Of a stretch of 64,000 nt of DNA, positions 54,989 to 63,309 are shown piece after piece. The translations under genes and the position numbers were made by a program. Numbering within the stretch: the first letter of the stretch is position 1; every line of letters begins with the position of its first letter. The DNA is from Caballeronia sp. BR00000012568055. Its GTDB lineage: Bacteria > Pseudomonadota > Gammaproteobacteria > Burkholderiales > Burkholderiaceae. Under the pieces are notes generated by a model. That model had not been told where the DNA came from. It made no database searches and saw only the letters and a program-made list of their open reading frames with translations. Location: contig NZ_JAQFVG010000311.1 of the NCBI RefSeq assembly GCF_029439455.1, positions 151,460 through 215,459 of the forward strand. The letters are read 5' to 3'.

Positions 54989-55018
54989 CACGACATATCG
55001 GGATAGGAATATGTCGTG
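54989..55018 (+). promoter_or_regulatory. 30-bp operator-like inverted repeat upstream of xdhABC
   Basis: CACGACATAT (54989-54998) and ATATGTCGTG (55009-55018) are perfect 10-bp arms separated by 10 bp. It stands 183 bp before the xdhA ATG and 150 bp before the divergent yhhS start, so it could serve either gene. A TetR/GntR- or LysR-type regulator is expected; none adjacent has been shown to bind. Confidence 0.7.
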
Positions 55019-55200
55019 CATGCAATGTCACCTATGGGTTATCGATTTTGGCGGTGATAGCTTTCGAATCATCGAGGCGACCGGAATTTTCCGAAAGTCA
55101 CCTCACCGCAATAACAGCGACACACGCAGCGACAACAGCCACCGGCTGCGCACCCCGCGCAACCAGCAAAAAAGTACCAGAACGCCCCCGAGACAGACTC

Positions 55201-56724
55201 ATGAGCCAGCCGATCCGCTTCTATCACCGCAACGCGATTCAGGAAGTGAGCGATGTGTCCACCACGCGCACCGTCCTCCAATATCTGCGCGAAGACGCGC
55301 GCTGCACCGGCACCAAGGAAGGCTGCGCGGAAGGCGATTGCGGCGCGTGCACGGTCGTGATCGGCGAGCCGGACGGCGCGGGCGGCGTCGCGTTCAAGGC
55401 GGTCAACGCGTGCGTGCAATTCCTGCCGACGCTCGATGGCCGCGCGCTCTTCACCGTCGAAGATCTGCGCCAGCCGGACGGCTCGCTGCATCCGGTGCAA
55501 AAGGCGCTGGTCGATTGCCACGGATCGCAGTGCGGTTTCTGCACGCCCGGTTTCGCCATGTCGATGTTCGCGCTTTACGAAAAGCACGGTCATGCGACCA
55601 CCGGCTGTTCCGGCGCTTGCGACAAGACCAAACCCACGCGCCAGGAAATCAGCGATGCGCTGACGGGCAATCTGTGCCGCTGCACGGGATACCGGCCGAT
55701 CATCGAGGCGGCGGAGCAGATGTTCGATCACGCGCCGCTGGCACCGCTCAACGTGCCCGCACTCGCGCGCACGCTCGACAGCCTGAAGCGCGACGACACT
55801 TTCCACTACGAACACGCGGGCCGCGCCTTCGACGCGCCGCGCACCGTCGATGCGCTCGCGCAGATCAAAGCCGACAAGCCGGACGTGCGCATTCTCGCGG
55901 GCAGCACGGACGTCGGCTTGTGGGTAACCAAGCAACTGCGCGATCTCGGCGATATCGTTTATATCGGGCAGATCGAGTCGTTCAAACAGGTTCGGACGAC
56001 GGACGAGTGGATCGAGATCGGTGCGGGCGTGTCGGTGGAACGTGCGTATTCTGAGATCGTGAAGATTTATCCGGAGCTGGAAGAAACGCGTCTGCGCTTC
56101 GCCTCGCTGCCGATCCGCAATGCGGGCACGCTCGGCGGCAACGTCGCCAACGGCTCGCCGATCGGTGATTCGATGCCCGGCCTGATCGCGTTGAACGCGC
56201 GTGTCGTGCTGCATAGCGTGGACGGTCCGCGCGAGATGGCGCTCGAAGATTTGTACATCGCGTATCAGAAGAAGGACATGGCGGAGAACGAATTCGTCGC
56301 TGCTTTGAAAGTGCCGACGCGCACCGGCCAGCGCGCGAAGCTGCAATTCCGCGCGTACAAGCTGTCCAAGCGTTTCGACTCGGACATCAGCGCCGTGTAC
56401 GCCGCGTTTTCGTTTATCGCGGATGGCGACTTTATTCGCGAGCCGCGTCTCGCGTACGGCGGCATGGCCGCGACGCCGAAGCGTGCATCGCACGCCGAAG
56501 CAATTTTGAGCGATGCGCAATGGCACGAAGCCACCGCGCAAGCCGCGATGATCGCGCTCGGCAAGGACTACGCGCCGCTCACCGATATGCGTGCCAGCAG
56601 CGACTATCGCCTCGACACGGCGAAGAGCCTGCTGTATCGCTTCTGGCTGGAAACGCGGCCGAACAATCCGCTGCCAAAGTCGCAACTGGATGTGCGCGCC
56701 ATCGAACTGGTCGAAGCGAAATAA
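55201..56724 (+). CDS. xdhA: Xanthine dehydrogenase small subunit (Fe-S and FAD)
   Basis: 507 aa. Two [2Fe-2S] domains (CTGTKEGCAEGDCGACTVV; CGFCTPGFAMSMF; CRCTGYRPI) at about residues 1-175, FAD-binding domain at about 195-375 (ILAGSTDVGLWVTKQ, NAGTLGGNVANGSPIGDS) and the CO-dehydrogenase flavoprotein C-terminal domain (about 385-495). Carries electrons from xanthine/hypoxanthine oxidation to NAD. First gene of xdhABC. Confidence 0.96.
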   Translation: MSQPIRFYHRNAIQEVSDVSTTRTVLQYLREDARCTGTKEGCAEGDCGACTVVIGEPDGAGGVAFKAVNACVQFLPTLDGRALFTVEDLRQPDGSLHPVQKALVDCHGSQCGFCTPGFAMSMFALYEKHGHATTGCSGACDKTKPTRQEISDALTGNLCRCTGYRPIIEAAEQMFDHAPLAPLNVPALARTLDSLKRDDTFHYEHAGRAFDAPRTVDALAQIKADKPDVRILAGSTDVGLWVTKQLRDLGDIVYIGQIESFKQVRTTDEWIEIGAGVSVERAYSEIVKIYPELEETRLRFASLPIRNAGTLGGNVANGSPIGDSMPGLIALNARVVLHSVDGPREMALEDLYIAYQKKDMAENEFVAALKVPTRTGQRAKLQFRAYKLSKRFDSDISAVYAAFSFIADGDFIREPRLAYGGMAATPKRASHAEAILSDAQWHEATAQAAMIALGKDYAPLTDMRASSDYRLDTAKSLLYRFWLETRPNNPLPKSQLDVRAIELVEAK

Positions 56725-56740
56725 GCAAAGGAGAGAACAA

Positions 56741-59104
56741 ATGAATCAGCAAGCCGAAGCCTTTCTCGCCGAAGCCCAGTCGCTCGCGAACGAAGTCGAT
56801 GATTTCAAGCAGGTCCACGTGTCGCGTCCGCATGAATCGGCGCATCTGCATGTAAGCGGCCGCGCGAGCTATACGGACGATATTCCGGTTATCGCGGGCA
56901 CGCTGCACGCCGCGCTCGGCACCAGCCCGAAAGCGCACGCAAAAATCGTGTCGATGAACTTCGATGCGGTGCGCGCCACGCCCGGCGTCGTCGCCGTATT
57001 CACGGCAGACGATATCCCCGGCACCAACGATTGCGGTCCGATCATCCACGACGATCCGGTGCTGGCGCAGGGCATCGTGCAATACGTCGGCCAGCCGATG
57101 TTCATCGTGGTGGCGACATCGCACGATACGGCGCGTCTCGCCGCCCGTCGCGCGAGGCTCGAATTCGAAGACCTCGTGCCGATCCTCACGCCTGCGGATG
57201 CGCGCAAGGCCGAATCGTACGTATTGAATCCGCTCAAACTGTCGCGCGGCGATGCGGAAGGCCGCATGTCGAAAGCCGCGCATCACGAACGCGGCGCGAT
57301 GAAGCTCGGCGGTCAGGAGCAGTTCTATCTCGAAGGCCAGATTGCCTACGCCGTGCCGAAGGACGACGACGGCATGCACGTCTATTGCTCGACGCAGCAT
57401 CCGACCGAAATGCAGCATCTGGTCGCGCACGTGCTGAACGTGCATTCACATAACGTGCTGGTCGAATGCCGGCGCATGGGCGGCGGATTCGGCGGCAAGG
57501 AATCGCAATCCGGTTTGTTCGCGTGCTGCGCGGCGCTGGCAGCGTGGAAGCTGCTGTGCCCGATCAAGCTGCGTCCGGACCGCGACGACGACATGATGAT
57601 CACCGGCAAGCGCCACGACTTCATCTACGACTTCGAAGTCGGTTACGACGACGACGGCAAGATCGAAGGCGTATCCGTCGATATGACGTCGCGCTGCGGC
57701 TTCTCCGCCGACTTGTCCGGCCCGGTGATGACGCGCGCCGTCTGCCACTTCGACAACGCGTACTGGCTGTCGGATGTGAAGATCGAAGGCTATTGCGGCA
57801 AGACCAACACGCAGTCGAACACGGCGTTTCGCGGCTTCGGCGGACCGCAGGGCGCGTTCGCGATCGAATACATCATGGACAACGTGGCGCGTTCGGTCGG
57901 CCGCGATTCACTCGATGTGCGTCGCGCGAATTTCTACGGCAAGACGGAGAACAACCAGACGCCGTACGGACAGACCGTCGAAGACAACGTGATTCACGAG
58001 TTGATCGCCGAGTTGGAAGAGACCAGCGATTACCGCAAGCGTCGCGCCGAGATCGACGCGTTCAACGCGAACAACGAGATTCTGAAGAAGGGCATGGCGC
58101 TGACGCCGGTGAAATTCGGCATCGCTTTCAATGTGACGCACTTCAATCAGGCCGGCGCGCTGGTTCACATCTATACCGATGGCTCGATGCTCGTGAATCA
58201 CGGCGGCACCGAAATGGGCCAGGGTTTGAACACGAAGGTTGCGCAAGTCGTGGCGCATGAACTTGGCGTGGACTTCGAGCGCGTGCGCGTGACGGCGACG
58301 GATACGAGCAAGGTCGCGAATACATCGGCGACGGCGGCATCGACGGGAACGGATTTGAACGGCAAGGCCGCGCAGGATGCGGCGCGCCAGTTGCGTGAAC
58401 GGCTCGCTAAGTTTGCCGCGGAGAAGTTCGGCGGCGGACAGGTGGCGCCGGAGCAAGTGCGCTTTGCGAACGACCGCGTGATCGTCGGCAACGATGCGAT
58501 TCCGTTCGGCGAAGTCGTGCAGAAGGCGTATCTCGCGCGCGTGCAGTTGTGGTCCGACGGCTTCTACGCCACGCCCAAACTCTACTGGGATCAGGCGACG
58601 ATGCAGGGTCGTCCGTTCTTCTACTACTCGTACGGCGCGGCGGTTTCAGAAGTCGTGATCGATACGCTCACCGGCGAAATGCGCGTGCTGCGTGCGGATG
58701 CGTTGCATGACGTCGGTGCATCGCTGAATCCGGCTTTGGACAAGGGGCAAGTGGAAGGCGCGTTCGTGCAGGGCATGGGCTGGCTGACCACGGAAGAACT
58801 CTGGTGGAACGATAAGGGCAAGCTGATGACGCACGCGCCGTCCACGTACAAGATTCCGACTACGAACGATATGCCTGCGGACTTCCGCGTCGATCTGTTC
58901 AAGAATCGGAACGTGGAGGACAGTATTCATCGCTCGAAGGCTGTCGGCGAGCCGCCGTTGCTGCTGCCGTTCTCCGTGTTCTTCGCCATCCGCGATGCGG
59001 TTTCGGCTGTGGGTGAGCATCGCGTGAATCCGCCGTTGAATGCGCCGGCGACGGCCGAAGAGATTCTCAAGGCCGTGAATGCGGTGAGGAGCGCGCGGTC
59101 ATGA
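56741..59104 (+). CDS. xdhB: Xanthine dehydrogenase large (molybdopterin) subunit
   Basis: 787 aa. Molybdopterin-binding subunit that hydroxylates hypoxanthine and xanthine to urate. GRASYTDDIPVIAGTLHAALG opens the first domain; CRRMGGGFGGKESQ, AFRGFGGPQGAFAIEY and GGTEMGQGLNTKVAQVVAHE are Moco contacts; the catalytic Glu is in SKAVGEPPLLLPFSVFFAI. GGAG lies 9 nt before the ATG, 16 bp after xdhA. Its stop overlaps the xdhC start (ATGA). Confidence 0.97.
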   Translation: MNQQAEAFLAEAQSLANEVDDFKQVHVSRPHESAHLHVSGRASYTDDIPVIAGTLHAALGTSPKAHAKIVSMNFDAVRATPGVVAVFTADDIPGTNDCGPIIHDDPVLAQGIVQYVGQPMFIVVATSHDTARLAARRARLEFEDLVPILTPADARKAESYVLNPLKLSRGDAEGRMSKAAHHERGAMKLGGQEQFYLEGQIAYAVPKDDDGMHVYCSTQHPTEMQHLVAHVLNVHSHNVLVECRRMGGGFGGKESQSGLFACCAALAAWKLLCPIKLRPDRDDDMMITGKRHDFIYDFEVGYDDDGKIEGVSVDMTSRCGFSADLSGPVMTRAVCHFDNAYWLSDVKIEGYCGKTNTQSNTAFRGFGGPQGAFAIEYIMDNVARSVGRDSLDVRRANFYGKTENNQTPYGQTVEDNVIHELIAELEETSDYRKRRAEIDAFNANNEILKKGMALTPVKFGIAFNVTHFNQAGALVHIYTDGSMLVNHGGTEMGQGLNTKVAQVVAHELGVDFERVRVTATDTSKVANTSATAASTGTDLNGKAAQDAARQLRERLAKFAAEKFGGGQVAPEQVRFANDRVIVGNDAIPFGEVVQKAYLARVQLWSDGFYATPKLYWDQATMQGRPFFYYSYGAAVSEVVIDTLTGEMRVLRADALHDVGASLNPALDKGQVEGAFVQGMGWLTTEELWWNDKGKLMTHAPSTYKIPTTNDMPADFRVDLFKNRNVEDSIHRSKAVGEPPLLLPFSVFFAIRDAVSAVGEHRVNPPLNAPATAEEILKAVNAVRSARS

Positions 59105-59607
59105 TGCACGTCGTGTTGTTCGGCGCGGGGCATGTGGGGCACGCGCTCGTGAAAGTGCTGGGCACGCTGCCGTGCGTCGTGCAATGGGTCGATGCGCGGG
59201 ATGAGCTTTTTCCTGACGAGGTGCCGGCCAATGTGCAGATCGAGGCTACGGACTTGCCTGACGTCATTGTCGATGAGGCTCCGGCGGGGGCTTACTTCAT
59301 CGTCATGACGCATGATCATGCGCTGGATTTTTCTTTGACTCAGCGGATTATGCGGCGTGAGGACTTTGCGTACTTCGGGCTGATTGGATCGGCGACCAAG
59401 CGGGTTAAGTTTGAGCGGCGGTTGGTGGAACGCGGGGTTCCGGCTGAGCGGTTGCCGGAGATTACCTGTCCTATTGGCGTCGAAGGGATTGTCGATAAGG
59501 CGCCTTGGTCGATTGGGCTGGCTGTTGCGGCGCAACTGTTGCGCGTGCGGGAGATGACGGCTCGGTTTGGTCGTATTGGTTATGCCGCTGGCGCTGTTGG
59601 GTGCTGA
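59101..59607 (+). CDS. xdhC: XdhC-like protein lacking the N-terminal domain
   Basis: 168 aa. Only the C-terminal Rossmann domain of XdhC is present (VVLFGAGHVGHALVKVLGTL, FIVMTHDHALDFSLTQRI, YFGLIGSATKRVKFERRL, TCPIGVEGIVDKAPWSI). Normal XdhC proteins are about 300 aa or more, with an XdhC_CoxI domain in front that is wholly missing here; xdhB ends normally just before. XdhC binds molybdenum cofactor and delivers the sulfurated form to XdhB, so function may be altered or supplied elsewhere. It is the last gene before the repeat element. Confidence 0.8.
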   Translation: MMHVVLFGAGHVGHALVKVLGTLPCVVQWVDARDELFPDEVPANVQIEATDLPDVIVDEAPAGAYFIVMTHDHALDFSLTQRIMRREDFAYFGLIGSATKRVKFERRLVERGVPAERLPEITCPIGVEGIVDKAPWSIGLAVAAQLLRVREMTARFGRIGYAAGAVGC

Positions 59608-59622
59608 TTCTTTTTTGGGTTT

Positions 59623-59829
59623 GGTTTATGCAGTAGCCGCCTCCCCGGCGGGGGGGTAACTTTCTTTGCTGCTGCAAAGAAAGTCACCAAAGAAAGCAGC
59701 TTTTTCAACCAGACACTGCACGTTGAAAGGGCAAGTGGATTAATAGGCTCTCTAGGTAACAATAGCCCGCCGCCACGGAGGCCTGCCCGGCCTGTCAGGG
59801 AATAGGGACGGTCTGGTTTAAGCACCTCT
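59623..59829 (+). repeat. Left arm of large inverted repeat
   Basis: About 207 bp from GGTTTAT (59623) to AAGCACCTCT (59829), nearly identical in reverse complement to 60157-60360. Shared blocks include TTTCTTTGCTGCTGCAAAG, AAGTGGATTAATAGGCTC and GTAACAATAGCCCGCCG. Short reading frames inside (for instance encoding LLSLVTFFAAAKK) are by-products of the repeat. Confidence 0.88.
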
Positions 59830-59950
59830 GTGTCCTAAGCAGAGCGGTTCGCGCTCATGCTTCCAGCGTGCGCGCCCTGCGCGCCGCTGGGCGCTAATCG
59901 AAGGAACCCGGCAGAGAACCGAGACAGCGCCAAAGCAAATGGCAACGCAC

Positions 59951-60028
59951 AAACGCTATTCGGCCCAACGCCGTTTAGCGCTCCTGTTCCCTCACGCCTC
60001 AAAGTAACGGTAGGGCCGAATAGCGTTT
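59951..60028. repeat. Inner inverted repeat nested in the element
   Basis: AAACGCTATTCGGCCC (59951-59966) and GGGCCGAATAGCGTTT (60013-60028) are perfect 16-bp arms around 46 bp. It sits near the middle of the space between the larger arms, so the whole can fold as a two-level cruciform. Confidence 0.85.
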
Positions 60029-60156
60029 AAACGATGACGCTTGTTCATTCGTGATACTACTCATTCTCTGTGTTTCCCTTGCAAACCCCTACGGCGATGG
60101 CGCGTGAGCGCCGGACACGCCGCGCGGATGAGCGCGTGCCGCTTTGTTAAGGAAAA

Positions 60157-60360
60157 AGAGGTGCTTGTAGGTGCGTACCGAGCACTTGACAGGCCGGGCA
60201 GGCCTCCGTGGCGGCGGGCTATTGTTACCGAGAGAGCCTATTAATCCACTTGCCGTTTCAAGAGGCAGTGTCCGGTTGAAAAAGCTGCTTTCTTTGGTGA
60301 CTTTCTTTGCAGCAGCAAAGAAAGTGATCCCCCGCCGGGGAGGCCGCTACTGAATAAACC
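60157..60360 (-). repeat. Right arm of large inverted repeat
   Basis: Reverse-complement partner of 59623-59829. Differences are mainly point changes plus a replaced stretch of about 20 bp next to the inner end. The outer end comes within 32 bp of the AraC gene stop. No transposase is present, so the pair looks like a non-autonomous or intergenic repeat unit. Confidence 0.88.
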
Positions 60361-60391
60361 AAACAACAACCAGCAGCAGCACCCAAAAAAA

Positions 60392-61309
60392 TCAACCCAA
60401 CAACCCATTCCCAGCCCGAAACCTCCCAGGCGCAACACCATAAAGCTCCTTAAAGCGTTTAGAAAACGCCGCTTCGGATTGGTAACCAACATCAGCCGCC
60501 ACATCAGCGATACTCTTTTTAGTCCGCGTAAGCATAGTACTGGCAAGCTGCATCCTCACATGCCCAAGCAACGCCAGCGGCGAACTATCCGAATGCGCCG
60601 AAAACGCCCGCATATAAGTCGCACGCGACATGGCCGCTTCCTTAGCGAGCAATTCCAAAGTCCAGGGATCAGCCGGCCGTTCGAGCATGGCAATAATCGA
60701 AGCCCCCAACCGCCGATTAGCGAGCAGCCCCAACACACCCGCCACGGAAGGCTGCCCCACGAGCCACGCACGCAACACCATCGTAAAAAGCGCGGTTGAT
60801 AAAGCCGTAACGATAGACGGTGCGCCCAGCTGCGCATCCTGCGATTCCCGCCGCATCGCCATGACTAGCGGCTCGAGATACGGCGCGCTCTCGCTGGAAA
60901 ACGATACGCGCACCACATCCGGCAGCACATCGATCAGCAACGCGCGCGGCGCATAGAAGAAGCGGCCGCATAGCAAATCGAGATGCGCGCCGCTTTCGCT
61001 GCTATTGCTCTTGACGGTAACGACGCCGTTGTCCTTATTCTTAAGCGCAGAAACGCGTCCAGAACCCGCCTCGATACTCAACACATGCGCATCGCCACGC
61101 GGCAAAAAGAAGATATCGCCCGCATTGAGTTCGAGCGGCGGCTGACCTTGCCGCAAAACCTTGCACGTGCCATCGAGCACGACGTGATACGTCGCTTCAC
61201 CGGCCGCCGCATGCGGATGATCCACTTCTAGCGGCCCGCCCAAAAAGCAGCGCAAATCGAGCGCGCCAGAAAGATTGGCAAGCTGAATCAGACGGTCGAG
61301 AGCGTCCAT
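60392..61309 (-). CDS. AraC-family regulator with cupin_6 ligand domain
   Basis: 305 aa. N-terminal cupin_6 domain (about 10-185: DHPHAAAGEATYHVVLDGTC, GDIFFLPRGDAHVL) and C-terminal AraC helix-turn-helix pair (about 195-300: LELLAKEAAMSRATYMRAFSA; IADVAADVGYQSEAAFSKRFKE). Such regulators often control efflux or reductase genes. The target is not evident; the gene is 46 bp downstream of a LysR gene on the same strand. Confidence 0.88.
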   Translation of the reverse strand: MDALDRLIQLANLSGALDLRCFLGGPLEVDHPHAAAGEATYHVVLDGTCKVLRQGQPPLELNAGDIFFLPRGDAHVLSIEAGSGRVSALKNKDNGVVTVKSNSSESGAHLDLLCGRFFYAPRALLIDVLPDVVRVSFSSESAPYLEPLVMAMRRESQDAQLGAPSIVTALSTALFTMVLRAWLVGQPSVAGVLGLLANRRLGASIIAMLERPADPWTLELLAKEAAMSRATYMRAFSAHSDSSPLALLGHVRMQLASTMLTRTKKSIADVAADVGYQSEAAFSKRFKELYGVAPGRFRAGNGLLG

Positions 61310-61355
61310 ATCGGCGATAGCAGCGAAAGAGATTCGATACTACCGGAGACGCGTG

Positions 61356-62333
61356 CTACTCGTGAATCACCGCGACATCGTTGTCCGCACGCACGAGCGC
61401 AGCAGTCTTTTTACCAGTCAACGTCTCCGATACATTCGACATCAACGCCCGCAGCCAAGCCACGTCAGTCGGCTGATCGGGCTGCGGCAAAGTCAGTTGA
61501 TAGCACTTGATACGCGGAAACGGCACCGGCGAATCCAGCACCGCGAGCGGCAGTATCGACGCGTAATGCTGCGCAAAACGGCGCGGAGCGGTGAAGATGA
61601 GGTCCGATTGCATCAGCACTTGCGGCACTAATCCGAAATACGGAATCGTCGCAACGATACGGCGTTTCACGCCCGCTTTCGCCAGCCCGATGTCGATCGG
61701 ATGACGCCTGCCGCCGCTATACGGCGTAGGCGCAAGATGCGCGGCCACCGCATAGCGTTCGAGCGTCAAAGGCTCGCGCGCGAACGGATGATTCGCGCGC
61801 ATCAGGCAGACGAATACATCGGAGAACAAATCCTGCCGTTCGAAACGCGGCTCCGGCTTCGTCCAATTCGCGACCATCAGATCGATTTCGCCATGGTCGA
61901 GCATGCGCTCGTGATCGCGCATCGGCGCAAGCGATTCGATTTCAAGACGCGCGTGCGGCGCGGCATCGCGGAAAGCGGCGATCAGCGTCGGCATGAAGAA
62001 ATCGTTCAGATAATCCGGCGCGGCGATGCGGAACGTGCGGCGCGAACTCGCGGCATCGAAATCGCCGTGCGGCGTGGCGACGAATTCGACTTCGCGCAGC
62101 GCGCGTTGCGCCGGCGCGAGCAAGGACTCGCCGTATTCGGTCGGCACCATGCCTTGCTTGCCGCGCACGAGAATCGGGTCGCCCAGAATCTCGCGCAGAC
62201 GACGCAGCGCCGTGCTGATCGCCGGCTGAGTCTGATTCAGCCGCTGCGCGGTCTGCGTGACGCTGCGCTCCTGCAACAAAGTGCGCAGCACGCGGATAAG
62301 CCAGATATCGAGTGAATCGGCGGGATCGTTCAT
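61356..62333 (-). CDS. LysR-family regulator
   Basis: 325 aa. Winged helix at about residues 8-68 (LDIWLIRVLRTLLQERSVTQTAQ, NQTQPAISTALRRLREIL) and a substrate-binding domain at about 95-310 (RTFRIAAPDYLNDFFMPTL, EIDLMVANWTKPEP). The pattern is of the NodD/LinR-like group. Divergent genes are absent; the DsbA-fold isomerase gene upstream on the same strand (gap 167 bp) may be a target. Start at 62333. Confidence 0.88.
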   Translation of the reverse strand: MNDPADSLDIWLIRVLRTLLQERSVTQTAQRLNQTQPAISTALRRLREILGDPILVRGKQGMVPTEYGESLLAPAQRALREVEFVATPHGDFDAASSRRTFRIAAPDYLNDFFMPTLIAAFRDAAPHARLEIESLAPMRDHERMLDHGEIDLMVANWTKPEPRFERQDLFSDVFVCLMRANHPFAREPLTLERYAVAAHLAPTPYSGGRRHPIDIGLAKAGVKRRIVATIPYFGLVPQVLMQSDLIFTAPRRFAQHYASILPLAVLDSPVPFPRIKCYQLTLPQPDQPTDVAWLRALMSNVSETLTGKKTAALVRADNDVAVIHE

Positions 62334-62500
62334 GGCCAGAAGCGGTTGAAAACGGGCAGGCGCGCGCACGCCGACCGACGGCGCGCGCGTCTGAAAACGC
62401 CCGCCGTCATCGAAGATTCACGCAGCCTAAGCCGAAGTTAAACGCTTATCTCATTTTGACGCCATAGCGCATGCGCTATTTACGGCATTTCCGGCCGCAT

Positions 62501-63160
62501 TTAGCTGAAATCGGCGTCGGTCGGGGCCATCGGCAGTGTGCTGATGCGCTTGACTTCCGCCGCGTCCAGCCAGTTCGGCGAGCGCGCCACCCACAGCACC
62601 ATCGGCAAGGTGTCTTCGCCCCAGAAAATCTGTTCGTTGACCACGAAAGTCGGCACGCCCCATACGCCCGCGGCCACCGCGCGGTCATCGTTGGCGCGGA
62701 GTTTGGCCTTCACGTCTTCATCGTCGATGCGCGCTTCCGCCTCCGGCATGCCCACGCGCTCGCACAAGGCGCGAAAGCCTTCCGCCGATGAACAATCGCG
62801 CCCTTCGCGCCAGATGTAGCGAAAGATATCGCGCACGATCGTAATGTCGCCGTCAGCGAGCGCCGCCAGACGCAACGCTTTACTCGGATCGAACGGATGC
62901 GCGGGCGGCATCTTGAACGGAATGCCCAGTTGCTCGGCGCGGAACAGCGCGTGCCGATAGGTGAAGACGCGCTTGGAGGGAATCGTAGTCGCGTGTGGCT
63001 GGCCCCAGCGGTCGAGCAGCTTCAGCAACTGAACTGGCACGAGTTCGAACGGCATGTCAGGCCATTTTTCGTGCTGCTCCAGCAAGAGATACGAGAACGG
63101 CGAGATGAAATCGAAGAAAAAGTACGGATGACCGGAATCGGCCGAATGCTGGGCCTTCAT
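62501..63160 (-). CDS. 2-hydroxychromene-2-carboxylate isomerase-like (DsbA fold)
   Basis: 219 aa glutathione S-transferase kappa/DsbA-like protein. YFFFDFISPFSYLLLEQ carries the catalytic Ser of HCCA isomerases in place of the DsbA CxxC; NDDRAVAAGVWGVPTFVVNEQIFWGED is the cis-Pro end typical of the family. HCCA isomerase acts in naphthalene degradation with glutathione, but no such genes are near, so the substrate is uncertain. GGGAGA 8 nt before the ATG at 63160. Confidence 0.82.
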   Translation of the reverse strand: MKAQHSADSGHPYFFFDFISPFSYLLLEQHEKWPDMPFELVPVQLLKLLDRWGQPHATTIPSKRVFTYRHALFRAEQLGIPFKMPPAHPFDPSKALRLAALADGDITIVRDIFRYIWREGRDCSSAEGFRALCERVGMPEAEARIDDEDVKAKLRANDDRAVAAGVWGVPTFVVNEQIFWGEDTLPMVLWVARSPNWLDAAEVKRISTLPMAPTDADFS

Positions 63161-63309
63161 GTTCTTGCTCTCCCTTGCTCTGGCCGCGCGCCGGGCGCAT
63201 CGGCCTTCATCCATTGTTCGTTATTTGTCCGCCGCCGCTTCTGTGCCGAGCCGCTTTGAGTTCGCTTCTTCTCTGATATTACGTGTTGCCGAAAATCCGC
63301 GCTCTGCGT

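Noticed and set aside
55069-56685. 538-codon minus-strand reading frame
   Set aside because: Antisense to xdhA; shadow of GC-rich codon use.
59580-60353. Short frames encoding LLSLVTFFAAAKK-type peptides
   Set aside because: They lie in both arms of the inverted repeat and are by-products of it rather than genes.
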